A stretch of 64,000 bases of DNA from Rhizobium hidalgonense (GTDB lineage Bacteria; Pseudomonadota; Alphaproteobacteria; Rhizobiales; Rhizobiaceae), in NCBI RefSeq assembly GCF_002914525.1, contig NZ_LODW01000059.1:328225-392224 (forward strand). The letters run 5' to 3'. Both the position numbers and the translations under genes were made by a program. Every line of letters starts with the position of its first letter. Within the stretch, counting starts at the first letter, position 1. Shown in pieces: positions 8,168 through 15,936 of this stretch. Below the pieces are notes generated by a model, which made no database searches, was not told where the DNA came from, and saw only the letters and a list, made by a program, of their open reading frames with translations.

Positions 8168-9061
8168 ATGCCTGATGCCATGTTCACCGCCGAGGAACTT
8201 GCTTTGATCCGCCGGGCTTACGCCCATCAGGTGGCGGCAACTGCGGCAACGACCAACCCACGGATCGAGGCTGCCTTTGCCGTCGTCCCTCGCGAAGAGT
8301 TCCTCGGGGCGCCACCATGGCAGATTGCCGGTCTGGGCGGAGGATATCGCCCCCTGGGCTCCTCTGATCTGGTTCTTGCCTATCAGGATGTGCTGTTTGC
8401 CCTGCAGCCCGACAAGGGCGTTAACAATGGCAGTCCGTCTCTGCATGCCCGCCTCCTGGCGGAACTGGACGTCCAGATCGGTGATCGCGTCGCCCATATC
8501 GGTGCCGGCACCGGCTATTATAGCGCCATTCTCGCGGAGCTGGTCGGCGCCACCGGTCATGTCTATGCGGTCGAAATGGATTCCGGTCTGGCCGGCCACG
8601 CGCAAGCAGCGCTTGTCGATCGGACCAATGTCACCGTCATCACCGCCGACGGCAATCAATGGCCGCAACAAGATGTGGATGCGATCTACGTGAATTTCGC
8701 CGTCGGGCGACCGGCGGCGCCGTGGATCGAAAGGCTGCGACCTGGAGGGCGCCTGGTGTTGCCACTCGGCGTACCGCGCCAGGGCCGACCATCGAATGGC
8801 GGTCGTCATGCCTCCCATGGTGCCGCACTTCGTATTGAGCGTGGCGCGACCGGATTTGCCGCGCGTTGGATCGGCAATGCCTATTTCGTCTGCGCCGAAG
8901 GTGGGTTGGCGATCGACGAGAACGAGGTGGAGAAGCTCACGGCCGCCTTCAAGCGCGGCGGCATCGAATTCATCAAAAGCCTTCTCTGGAAGATCGAGCC
9001 GCGGGTAGGACGCTGCTGGTATATCGGCGACCAATGGGCGCTTTGCTACGACGACGCCTGA
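8168..9061 (+). CDS. Protein-L-isoaspartate O-methyltransferase-like SAM methyltransferase
   Basis: 297 residues. A Pcmt-type Rossmann methyltransferase is visible: FAVVPREEFLG, the SAM-binding motif I HIGAGTGYYSAILAELVG (about residues 110-127), VYAVEMD, and post-motif strand RLRPGGRLVLPLG. PCMT enzymes methylate isoaspartyl residues for repair, but the roughly 80-residue C-terminal extension (IKSLLWKIEPRVGRCWYIGD) suggests a different substrate. The ATG at 8168 is chosen because GGAGA lies 6 nt upstream. It stands alone, next to the long non-coding region. Confidence 0.8.
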   Translation: MPDAMFTAEELALIRRAYAHQVAATAATTNPRIEAAFAVVPREEFLGAPPWQIAGLGGGYRPLGSSDLVLAYQDVLFALQPDKGVNNGSPSLHARLLAELDVQIGDRVAHIGAGTGYYSAILAELVGATGHVYAVEMDSGLAGHAQAALVDRTNVTVITADGNQWPQQDVDAIYVNFAVGRPAAPWIERLRPGGRLVLPLGVPRQGRPSNGGRHASHGAALRIERGATGFAARWIGNAYFVCAEGGLAIDENEVEKLTAAFKRGGIEFIKSLLWKIEPRVGRCWYIGDQWALCYDDA

Positions 9062-9310
9062 GACATTCATCGCGCAAGGGGCGGGCGCTCCGTCTCATGG
9101 GGAATGGAGGGCGACGCAGCCCACCTCCGATGTCGATGTCTCCGCCCTTCGGCCGGTTTGATCAGTTGAGGACAATCGAGACCGCGACGGCGCTAGACAT
9201 CCAGTGCAGACGGCACGGGCGACAAGACGCTGAAGTCGATCTCGGGTCCGATTATCTTGAGGGAAGATATGTCTAGTTTCGCGATGAGGGTGCCTGGCCA
9301 GAATAGCGAG

Positions 9311-9339
9311 AGCCCGGCGCGGGAGAGGTGCGCCGGGCT
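9311..9339. terminator. GC-rich hairpin downstream of the methyltransferase gene
   Basis: Arms AGCCCGGCGC (9311-9320) and GCGCCGGGCT (9330-9339) pair perfectly around a 9-nt loop. There is no T-run, so it is a probable factor-dependent terminator or 3'-end-protecting hairpin, about 250 bp after the stop. Confidence 0.5.
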
Positions 9340-9539
9340 TCGATAGTGACCGACAGCCTGGGAGGAGGATGCTGTCCGTCGGATCCAAGCGGCTCGGAGG
9401 GGGGAGCGCTTCGGTCCGCCATGAGGTAGTGCCGCACCGCGGCAAATTCAAGCCTTGTACGCGACCTCATCCCGGTGATGATGGACGAAGGGCGGGCGAG
9501 GCGCGTCACCGTGATAGCCTGCGGCTGGATTGGTGTGGT

Positions 9540-9555
9540 GTTGTCCGCGGACAAC
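9540..9555. promoter_or_regulatory. parS-like 16-bp palindrome, copy 1
   Basis: GTTGTCCGCGGACAAC, a perfect palindrome. It fits every fixed position of the consensus GTTNNCNGCNGNNAAC that I recall as the RepB-binding parS site of repABC replicons. Identical 16-mers recur within the larger palindrome at 9918-9945 and at 11173-11188. Confidence 0.55.
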
Positions 9556-9917
9556 TTGCGCTGCGCCGTTGATCGTTTCTGAAGCGCCGGCCGCGCCTCG
9601 TAATAGTCACCTCCGGTTCCCTCCCCGCCCTTCTGGCCCTGTGCGGAGCGCGCGCCTGATGACCCCTGGATGGGCGGGCATCAACCTCCATAGCCGAACT
9701 GAACCCGGAGTGCGATGCATCGGGGTTCTGATACTTGGCGCTCCTACCGAGGGCCGCCAGTGTTCCTTGTTGAGGGCGTCATCCTCCAGCCTCCACCCTT
9801 TGGGGCGCGTGAGCCGTCGCGCTCCAAGTTGCGCCCCTGTTTCATTTGGCGTCGCTGCGGCCACCCCGTCCCTCGAGGCTCATGCGGAGCGCCTGAAGTC
9901 GGGTCTCTTTGGGGGGG

Positions 9918-9945
9918 CGGCCAGTTGTCCGCGGACAACTGGCCG
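9918..9945. promoter_or_regulatory. parS-like palindrome, copy 2, extended to 28 bp
   Basis: The same 16-bp core (9924-9939) is extended by CGGCCA on the left and TGGCCG on the right into a perfect 28-bp palindrome. Of the copies seen, it has the longest symmetry and would be the best binding site or cruciform. Confidence 0.55.
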
Positions 9946-10387
9946 GTGACCTTCTGCGCGACCCAATCCTTCGAGATCTTTGGCGGGGTCCCTCGTCCTG
10001 GGGATGCGGTCGGAGGTCTGGGCCGGGGAGCGCGCACCAACCCTGCGTCTGGGTCATTCGGCGCCGGCATTCCGCGTTGACGATTGAGTGCTGCAAGGTG
10101 CTGAGGAGGCCCTCTTGGGCCGGGACACGGCCTTCGTCAGCGCCTATACTCGAGGTGCGGTATCCCAATGCCCGCTGCTGAGCGGCAGGGTCCTCCGAAG
10201 TTCCATGTCGAAGGCGCCATCCTTCGGCACTCATCTTTCGGAGTTGCGCGCCCAAAAGCGGGAGCTGGAAGGGCTCACTCCAAGGTCTTCCGTTGCAGTC
10301 CATTTGGCGCGGTGCGGCCCTCTCGCCCTTAGGCTCCCAGCGAGGCGCTCAGGATAAGATGTGGCGTGACCCAAAAAGTCGTGCCCG

Positions 10388-10403
10388 GTTGTCAGGCGAC
10401 AAT
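10388..10403. promoter_or_regulatory. Degenerate parS-like palindrome
   Basis: GTTGTCAGGCGACAAT matches the island's palindrome at 12 of 16 positions and keeps the outer GTTGTC/GACAA arms. It may be a decayed copy or a weaker site. Confidence 0.3.
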
Positions 10404-10903
10404 CGGCATCAACTTCCGGCGTGCTAGGTGCGTCTCGATGTTGTCGGTGGCGCCTCTCAGGGGGAGGCTCGTAGACCGGCGCGGCTTCCTCATCGTCCGC
10501 AACAGAATCCCAACGCCTTCTGTTGCGGCCGGCATCCTCCGGCACCTACATTCAGAGGCGTGCAGGTCACGCCGGAGCCCCGACGGGCGCGCGCCAACGC
10601 CGCTGTCTGCATTCATTTGGCGTAGGCGCGTCTCAGGGCGAAGGCACTGTTTGTGGGCGCCGGCCTCCGCTTCCATGTCGAGCCAAACCTGCGGCGCGGC
10701 GCATCGAGACCCAGATCGCTGTTGTGCCAGTGAAACGGCGGAATCGTCCGCATTTCCTATTGAGGCGGCATCGCCAACGTTTCTCGTCCTGGGGGTGTAG
10801 TCGCAGGTCGCGGCCAAAGGACCTGCTCCATCGTTGCGCCTTGCATTCGTGCCGCGTCGTCACGCCCTATGCACCTTGGGAACCCGTCCGGGACCCACGA
10901 TTG

Positions 10904-10919
10904 GTTGGCCGCGGACAAG
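10904..10919. promoter_or_regulatory. Near-match parS-like palindrome
   Basis: GTTGGCCGCGGACAAG matches the island's palindrome at 14 of 16 positions and the parS consensus at all fixed positions except the last C. Confidence 0.4.
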
Positions 10920-11172
10920 GCCGCATCGCCAACATTACCAGCCGTGGTGCGCAGAAGATGGCGCGGGGCCCTGAAGGACGCGGCCCAAGCGGCTTCTCGC
11001 ATCTGGCCGCGGCGGGGCGGCCGCTTGGTCCTTCTGCGCGCGGTACCGTCCAATGTTCCCCTTCCTGAGGTGAGTGAAGCTCTCGCCTCGTCCTTCAAGG
11101 CATCTACGGGGCATCTAAGGATCGGGGTCCTCTTGGGGGTAATCCTCTGTGCCAGTTGTTGGATAAGAGGCG

Positions 11173-11188
11173 GTTGTCCGCGGACAAC
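11173..11188. promoter_or_regulatory. parS-like 16-bp palindrome, copy 3
   Basis: GTTGTCCGCGGACAAC again, identical to copies 1 and 2 over all 16 bases including the positions left free in the parS consensus. Confidence 0.55.
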
Positions 11189-11826
11189 GGGATGTCGTTC
11201 GGGGCTCTCCTTCTTCCCGTACTCCCGGCCGCTGCCGTCTTCCAAGTCGTTCACGTCGGGCGAACAGTGGCATCGTCGAGGTTGGGCCAGGACTGTTCCA
11301 GGCTTTGGATGGAGCCGCCCGTTCGCCGAGGTGGGCGCGCTGTTCGGTCGCGGATAAGGGGATCTGGCGCTGCTAAGCGTTGCCGCCATCACTGTTGTTG
11401 AGGCCGAGTGCTGGTTGGTTGCTGTTGTCCGTTCAACGGCTGCTCGGATGTCAGGCGCCAGTGTTGAGCGGGCGAAAGCGGGATCGACTGGCGGCATCTT
11501 GGGTCCAGGAAGTCGCGCGATAGGCGATTTCCGACCGTCTGGAGCTGCAATTCGCGGCGCCGCCCCCCGTGAGGTGGAGAATTACACGTGCGGTAGTAAC
11601 AAAAGTAAACTCCACGTTTGGTTCCGTGACGAGAAGAAAAATGATTGTTATCAGATGGTTGTGGTCTGAGGCGTATCCGGGATCCACGGGCCGTTTATGG
11701 CGCTGACGGCCCCATTGCCCTCCCCTGCGTCAGAAGGCAGATGAGAAAGCACGGCTTGCATCCTTTTGCGGTACCCCGCGTTATCCACCCAGAAAATCAG
11801 ACGATGGCAAATCAGGGGGCAGGGTA

Positions 11827-12906
11827 ATGGCAGATGCGCTTCCACTCAAGAGGTTCACCATCGCCGCTGCGATGACGGCCGCGGCCGTCGGCGCATTCAT
11901 GTTGATGCAGGCAAGGCAGGGCGGCCCGCTCGGCCCGCTCACAGAACCCCACCGCGCGATTGACGATCATGGTCGTAGCGCCACCGTGCCCGAGGCTATT
12001 CCGCTCAGCGGTCTTCGGGATGTGTTCTGGCGGGTTTACCATGAAGTCCTGAACGACCGGGTGACGCTCATTGCCGCGGGTGTGACCTTCTATCTGCTGC
12101 TGGCGCTGTTTCCCGCCATGGCAGCGCTGGTCTCTCTCTATGGGCTGGTTGCCGATCCGATCACCATATCCGAGCATCTTCGCGAACTGGCCGGTCTGTT
12201 GCCGCCGGGGGCCTTCGACCTCCTGGCCGATCAGATCAAGGAACTCGTCAGCAAGCGCGACAGCGCGCTCGGCATCACCTTCTTCGTCGGTCTCGGCATT
12301 GCGCTGTGGAGCACGCATAGCGGCACGCTGGCGATCTTCGATGCGATGAACGTGGCCTATGAGGAGGACGAAAAGCGCGGTCTTATCCGGCTGAACCTCG
12401 TCGGCCTCTGCTTCACCTTCAGCGCCATGCTTCTGATGGTGGTCATGGTGGCGCTTGTCGGCGTCATGCCGGTCGTCCTCTCCTATCTCTGGCTCGATCA
12501 GTTCAAGGAACATATGGCCCTTCTGCTGCGGTGGCCGCTGTTGCTGCTGGTCGTTGCGGTGGCGGTGACCTCAGTCTACCGCTTCGGCCCGAGCCGGGAG
12601 CCTGCCAAGCTCCGGTGGATGACGTGGGGTGCTGCTCTAACGACCCTCGCCTGGGCGGCCATGTCGCTTGCCTTCTCCTTCTATCTCGATCATTTCGCCA
12701 ATTATAACGCCACCTACGGCACTCTGGGTGCGCTGATCGGCTTCCTCATCTGGATCTGGCTTTCGGTCGTCATTCTCGTCATCGGCGCAGAGCTCAACGC
12801 CGAACTGGAACATCAGACCGCCAGGGACACGACAACGGGCACACCGCTGCCGATGGGTGCACGCGGCGCCTATGTCGCAGACACTTTGGGCGAGGCCGTC
12901 AACTGA
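11827..12906 (+). CDS. YihY/BrkB-family inner-membrane protein
   Basis: 359 residues. After a hydrophobic N-terminal stretch and a short linker comes the YihY domain: DVFWRVYHEVLNDRVTLIAAGVTFYLLLALFP (split here only for reading: DVFWRVYHEV, then LIAAGVTFYLLLALFP), an amphipathic segment, WSTHSGTLAIFDAMNVAYEE, three more membrane spans and the closing GALIGFLIWIWLSVVILVIGAE region with its ELNAELE tail. Members are polytopic inner-membrane proteins formerly called RNase BN by mistake; their true role is unresolved. GGGGCAGGG precedes the ATG. It borders the repeat island and is not obviously in an operon. Confidence 0.9.
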   Translation: MADALPLKRFTIAAAMTAAAVGAFMLMQARQGGPLGPLTEPHRAIDDHGRSATVPEAIPLSGLRDVFWRVYHEVLNDRVTLIAAGVTFYLLLALFPAMAALVSLYGLVADPITISEHLRELAGLLPPGAFDLLADQIKELVSKRDSALGITFFVGLGIALWSTHSGTLAIFDAMNVAYEEDEKRGLIRLNLVGLCFTFSAMLLMVVMVALVGVMPVVLSYLWLDQFKEHMALLLRWPLLLLVVAVAVTSVYRFGPSREPAKLRWMTWGAALTTLAWAAMSLAFSFYLDHFANYNATYGTLGALIGFLIWIWLSVVILVIGAELNAELEHQTARDTTTGTPLPMGARGAYVADTLGEAVN

Positions 12907-12992
12907 TCATTGAGGAGCATCATCGATGACTGCTCCTCAGACTTGGTTTTGATGTATTTTGTCCTTGGGCAATCCCGACAGAGGAGACGATC

Positions 12993-14276
12993 ATGACGGC
13001 CCCGCATCCTTCCAAAACCCATATCGGCAATCATGCACTGCATCCCGAAACGCAGATGCTGAATTACGGCTACGATCCCGAACTCTCGGAAGGGGCGGTC
13101 AAGCCGCCGGTATTCCTCACCTCCACCTTCGTTTTCAATTCGGCCGAAGATGGCCGCGACTTCTTCGACTACGTCTCGGGCCGCCGCGAGCCGCCGGCCG
13201 GGAAGGGCGCCGGTCTCGTCTATTCGCGCTTCAACCATCCCAATAGCGAGATCGTCGAGGACAGGCTTGCCGTCTACGAACGGACGGAAAGCGGCGCACT
13301 GTTTTCCTCCGGCATGGCGGCGATCGCCACCACCCTGTTGGCTTTCGTGCGGCCGGGCGATGCGGTCCTGCATTCGCAGCCGCTCTACGGCGGAACGGAG
13401 ACATTGCTGGCCAAGACGTTCCTCAACCTCGGCGTCGCCGCCATCGGGTTTGCCGATGGCGTCAGCGAAAGCTCGGTGCAGAAGGCGGCGGACGAGGCGA
13501 TGGCCAAGGGCCGGGTCTCCGTCATCCTGATCGAGACGCCGGCCAATCCGACCAACAGCCTGGTCGATGTCGCGATGATCCGGCGCGTGGCCGACGCGGT
13601 CGGCGCAAAGCAGGGGCATACGCCGATCATCGTCTGCGACAACACCCTGCTCGGCCCGGTCTTCCAGCGGCCGATCGAACACGGCGCCGATATCTCGCTT
13701 TATTCGCTGACCAAATATGTCGGCGGCCATTCCGACCTGATTGCCGGCGCCGTTCTCGGCCGCAAGGCCGTCATCAAGCAGGTCAAGGCGTTGCGCGGCG
13801 CGATCGGCACGCAGCTCGATCCGCATTCCTGCTGGATGCTCGGCCGCTCGCTGGAAACGCTGCAGCTGCGCATGGAGCGGGCAAACAGCAATGCGCGGGC
13901 CGTCGCCGATTTCCTGCGCGATCATCCGAAGGTCGAGAAGGTTCATTACCTGCCCTATCATGATTCGGATTCGCCGGCCGGCCGGACCTTCGCCGCGCAA
14001 TGCACCGGCGCTGGCTCCACCTTCTCCTTCGACATTCGCGGGGGTCAAGCCGCCTCGTTCAAATTCCTGAATGGGCTGCAGGTCTTCAAACTGGCGGTCA
14101 GTCTCGGGGGCACGGAATCGCTGGCGAGCCACCCGGCCGCTATGACGCATTCCGGCGTGCCGGCCGATGTCCGCCAGCGCATCGGGGTGCTGGAATCGAC
14201 GATCCGGCTGTCGATCGGCATCGAGCATCCGGACGATCTGATCGCCGACCTGGAGATGGCGCTGCAAGCGGCCTGA
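12993..14276 (+). CDS. Cystathionine gamma-synthase-family PLP enzyme
   Basis: 427 residues of the Cys/Met-metabolism PLP family: KPPVFLTSTFVF, YSRFNHPNSEIVEDRLA, SSGMAAIATTLLAF, SQPLYGGTETLL, the Asp-containing VCDNTLLGPVFQRP, and SLTKYVGGHSDLIAGAV holding the PLP Lys. Members make or cleave cystathionine, methionine or O-acetylhomoserine-derived thioethers. The insertion around residues 45-70 (DYVSGRREPPAGKGAG) marks a subgroup often called cystathionine gamma-synthase family without a fixed reaction. GAGGAG precedes the ATG. It ends 10 bp before a strong hairpin. Confidence 0.9.
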   Translation: MTAPHPSKTHIGNHALHPETQMLNYGYDPELSEGAVKPPVFLTSTFVFNSAEDGRDFFDYVSGRREPPAGKGAGLVYSRFNHPNSEIVEDRLAVYERTESGALFSSGMAAIATTLLAFVRPGDAVLHSQPLYGGTETLLAKTFLNLGVAAIGFADGVSESSVQKAADEAMAKGRVSVILIETPANPTNSLVDVAMIRRVADAVGAKQGHTPIIVCDNTLLGPVFQRPIEHGADISLYSLTKYVGGHSDLIAGAVLGRKAVIKQVKALRGAIGTQLDPHSCWMLGRSLETLQLRMERANSNARAVADFLRDHPKVEKVHYLPYHDSDSPAGRTFAAQCTGAGSTFSFDIRGGQAASFKFLNGLQVFKLAVSLGGTESLASHPAAMTHSGVPADVRQRIGVLESTIRLSIGIEHPDDLIADLEMALQAA

Positions 14277-14286
14277 GGCGGTTTCT

Positions 14287-14325
14287 GTCGTGTCAATGCC
14301 CGGCGGCGCCGGGCATTGACACGAC
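14287..14325. terminator. 18-bp perfect hairpin between convergent genes
   Basis: Arms GTCGTGTCAATGCCCGGC (14287-14304) and its exact complement (14308-14325) enclose a GGC loop. It fills the gap between the stop of the PLP enzyme (14276) and the convergent stop of the cupin gene (14330), so it probably ends both transcripts although no T-run follows. Confidence 0.65.
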
Positions 14326-14329
14326 GACA

Positions 14330-14746
14330 TCACTTGTCGTCGGTCGTCAGTTCTTTCTCGTCGGTATCCAGCACGAAGACGGCAAGCAGCCGTGCCGGCT
14401 TGGTCTTGCTGCCGTTTTTGCTGACGCTGTGATGATCGCCGGGAAATTCGGAAAAACTCTCACCGGCCTTATAGGTCTTCTCCGGCCCGTCATTCACCTT
14501 ACTAGTGATCGACCCTTCGAGAACGGTGGCATAGATGAAGGCCGACTTGGGATGAGTATGGCCGGGCGAGGTACCGCCAGGCGCATATTCAACGAGCACG
14601 CCTTTCATGCTTTTGCCGGGAACATTGGGAAGCTTCTGGTCATAGACGACGGTGACCTTCGCTTTGCCGCCCGATGCAGCGTAAGCCTGCGCACCGGCTG
14701 CGAGGACAACGGCAAACGCGGCCGTCGAAACAATCTGTCTGAACAT
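14330..14746 (-). CDS. Exported cupin-domain protein
   Basis: 138 residues: signal peptide (MFRQIVSTAAFAVVLAAGAQ, cleavage near AYAASG) and a single cupin barrel with metal-ligand motif PGHTHPKSAFIYATVLEG and second motif EFPGDHHSVSKNGS. Small exported cupins are often of unknown function; a sensor or scavenging role is possible. AGGAGA lies 7 nt upstream of the ATG at 14746. It starts 50 bp after the stop of the NmrA-like gene on the same strand, so they may be cotranscribed. Confidence 0.82.
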   Translation of the reverse strand: MFRQIVSTAAFAVVLAAGAQAYAASGGKAKVTVVYDQKLPNVPGKSMKGVLVEYAPGGTSPGHTHPKSAFIYATVLEGSITSKVNDGPEKTYKAGESFSEFPGDHHSVSKNGSKTKPARLLAVFVLDTDEKELTTDDK

Positions 14747-14796
14747 ATGGGTCTCCTGCATTGATGGGAATAGTCGCGACAGTCGGCCGCCTCGCC

Positions 14797-15561
14797 TCAA
14801 GCGCTCTTTTTCTGCGCCGGTTGCCGGCTGAGCCAGTCGTCGAAGCGGATCCGGCCGAGCCGCGCCTTGGGCCCGGTTACCAGCGAATTGTCTTCGAGTT
14901 CGACGCCGAAATAGCGGGCGTGCGGATCAGCCATCACCTGGCGCGGATCGTTCGTCGCTTTCAGCAGGCGCGTGACGATGTCGGTGAGGCGGATTTTCTC
15001 CGGTCCACCGATCTCGATCGTGCCATTGACAGGCGCGGCCAGCGCCACCTCGGCCATGACGTCGGCGACATCGTCCGAGGCGATCGGCTGCACGTAGGCG
15101 GGCGACAGATGCACCATTTGCCCGACCGTGCCGGACTGGGCGATGCCGGCCATGAATTCGTGGAACTGCGTGGAATGGACGATGGTGTAGGGGATGCCGG
15201 AGCCCTTGATCAGCTCTTCCTGTGCCATCTTGGCGCGCATATAGCCGCTGCCCTGCAATCGCTCCATACCGACGATCGACAGCGCGATGTGGTGCTTCAC
15301 GCCGGCGGCAGCCCCGGCCTTGAGCAGATTGCGGCCCGATGTCTGGAAGAATTCCAAGACGGCCTTGTCTTCGAAGGAGGGCGAGTTGGCGAGATCGAGC
15401 ACCACCTGCGCTCCGACAAGCGCTTCCGCCAGGCCTTTGCCGGTGATCGTGTCGACGCCTGAATTCGGCGACGCCGCCAACACCTCATGTCCCTTGCTGC
15501 GCAATCTTTCCACGGTCTTCGAGCCGATGAGCCCGGTACCGCCGATAATGACGATCTTCAT
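14797..15561 (-). CDS. NmrA-like NAD(P)-binding atypical SDR
   Basis: 254 residues with an N-terminal Rossmann motif IIGGTGLIGSKTVERL (residues 4-19), VLDLANSPSFED, HHIALSIVGMERL and GSGYMRAKMAQEELIKGSG; the classical SDR YxxxK is reduced to YMRAK, as in NmrA-type redox sensors and quinone reductases. It may reduce a quinone or act as an NADP sensor; no substrate can be named. The cupin gene follows by 50 bp. ATG at 15561 has CAAGGAGA upstream. Confidence 0.85.
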   Translation of the reverse strand: MKIVIIGGTGLIGSKTVERLRSKGHEVLAASPNSGVDTITGKGLAEALVGAQVVLDLANSPSFEDKAVLEFFQTSGRNLLKAGAAAGVKHHIALSIVGMERLQGSGYMRAKMAQEELIKGSGIPYTIVHSTQFHEFMAGIAQSGTVGQMVHLSPAYVQPIASDDVADVMAEVALAAPVNGTIEIGGPEKIRLTDIVTRLLKATNDPRQVMADPHARYFGVELEDNSLVTGPKARLGRIRFDDWLSRQPAQKKSA

Positions 15562-15936
15562 GGGTTAGTCTCCTTGTCGTTGCGAGGTTTTCCTCTGTTG
15601 ACTTGCCTTTGCTGAAGGAAGGCGGGCAGGAACTGCTCTGCGTGCCGAAACCGCATGCCACGAGGCAAGCGGCTTCATCGGACGGAACCGATCGCCAGGA
15701 GAATGCGCCGGATCGTGGGCCTGAACCATTCTCTCTCGGTCGCTGTCGACCTATGCCAAGGCAGTAGGAAGGCTAGTCCTGCGGTCGAAGGTTCGTGCGG
15801 AAACGGAGAAGATCTGCGTCATCCGGCGTCACCGAGGGATGGGGCGGAAGGAGATGCTGCGGCCTCTCGATGCCCTTCGGATACTCGGGGACAAGAAGAT
15901 ATGTTGCGCGGATCTCCGATCCCGGCTCTCGCCTCT
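15562..15936. other. Intergenic region, no gene recognised
   Basis: 375 bp between the NmrA-like gene start and the thiolase gene stop. Short open frames exist on both strands but none resembles a known protein. It contains the upstream region of the NmrA-like gene and the 3' flank of the thiolase gene. No terminator-like hairpin stands out. Confidence 0.5.

Larger units (their letters stand above)
9340..11826. repeat. 2.5 kb non-coding island of diverged repeats and palindromes
   Basis: No frame on either strand gives a recognisable protein; the longest open frames are Pro/Arg/Ala-rich and overlap each other. Recurrent elements are visible. CATTTGGCG ends three related blocks at 9843-9851, 10301-10309 and 10614-10622. 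CATCC(T/C)(T/C)C-type starts lie at 9780, 10218 and 10533. A TTCCATGTCGA motif occurs at 10201-10211 and 10671-10681, with a weaker relative near 9763. CTCGTCCTGGGG is at 9992 and 10783, GCATCGCCAAC at 10768 and 10923, CCTTCTGCGCG at 9950 and 11030. Spacing is irregular (about 250-500 bp). The 16-bp palindrome GTTGTCCGCGGACAAC punctuates the block. Function is unknown; candidates are a centromere-like region, a structured RNA, or a decayed repeat array. Confidence 0.7.

Noticed and set aside
9540..11188. Integron attC sites or a CRISPR array in the island
   Set aside because: Spacing is irregular (250-520 bp), no integrase or cas gene is present, and repeats are not of constant length.
10757..11497. 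246-codon minus-strand frame in the repeat island
   Set aside because: Pro/Arg/Ala/Thr-rich, no domain, no convincing ribosome site, and it runs across the parS-like palindrome; similar frames exist in all phases because of high GC.
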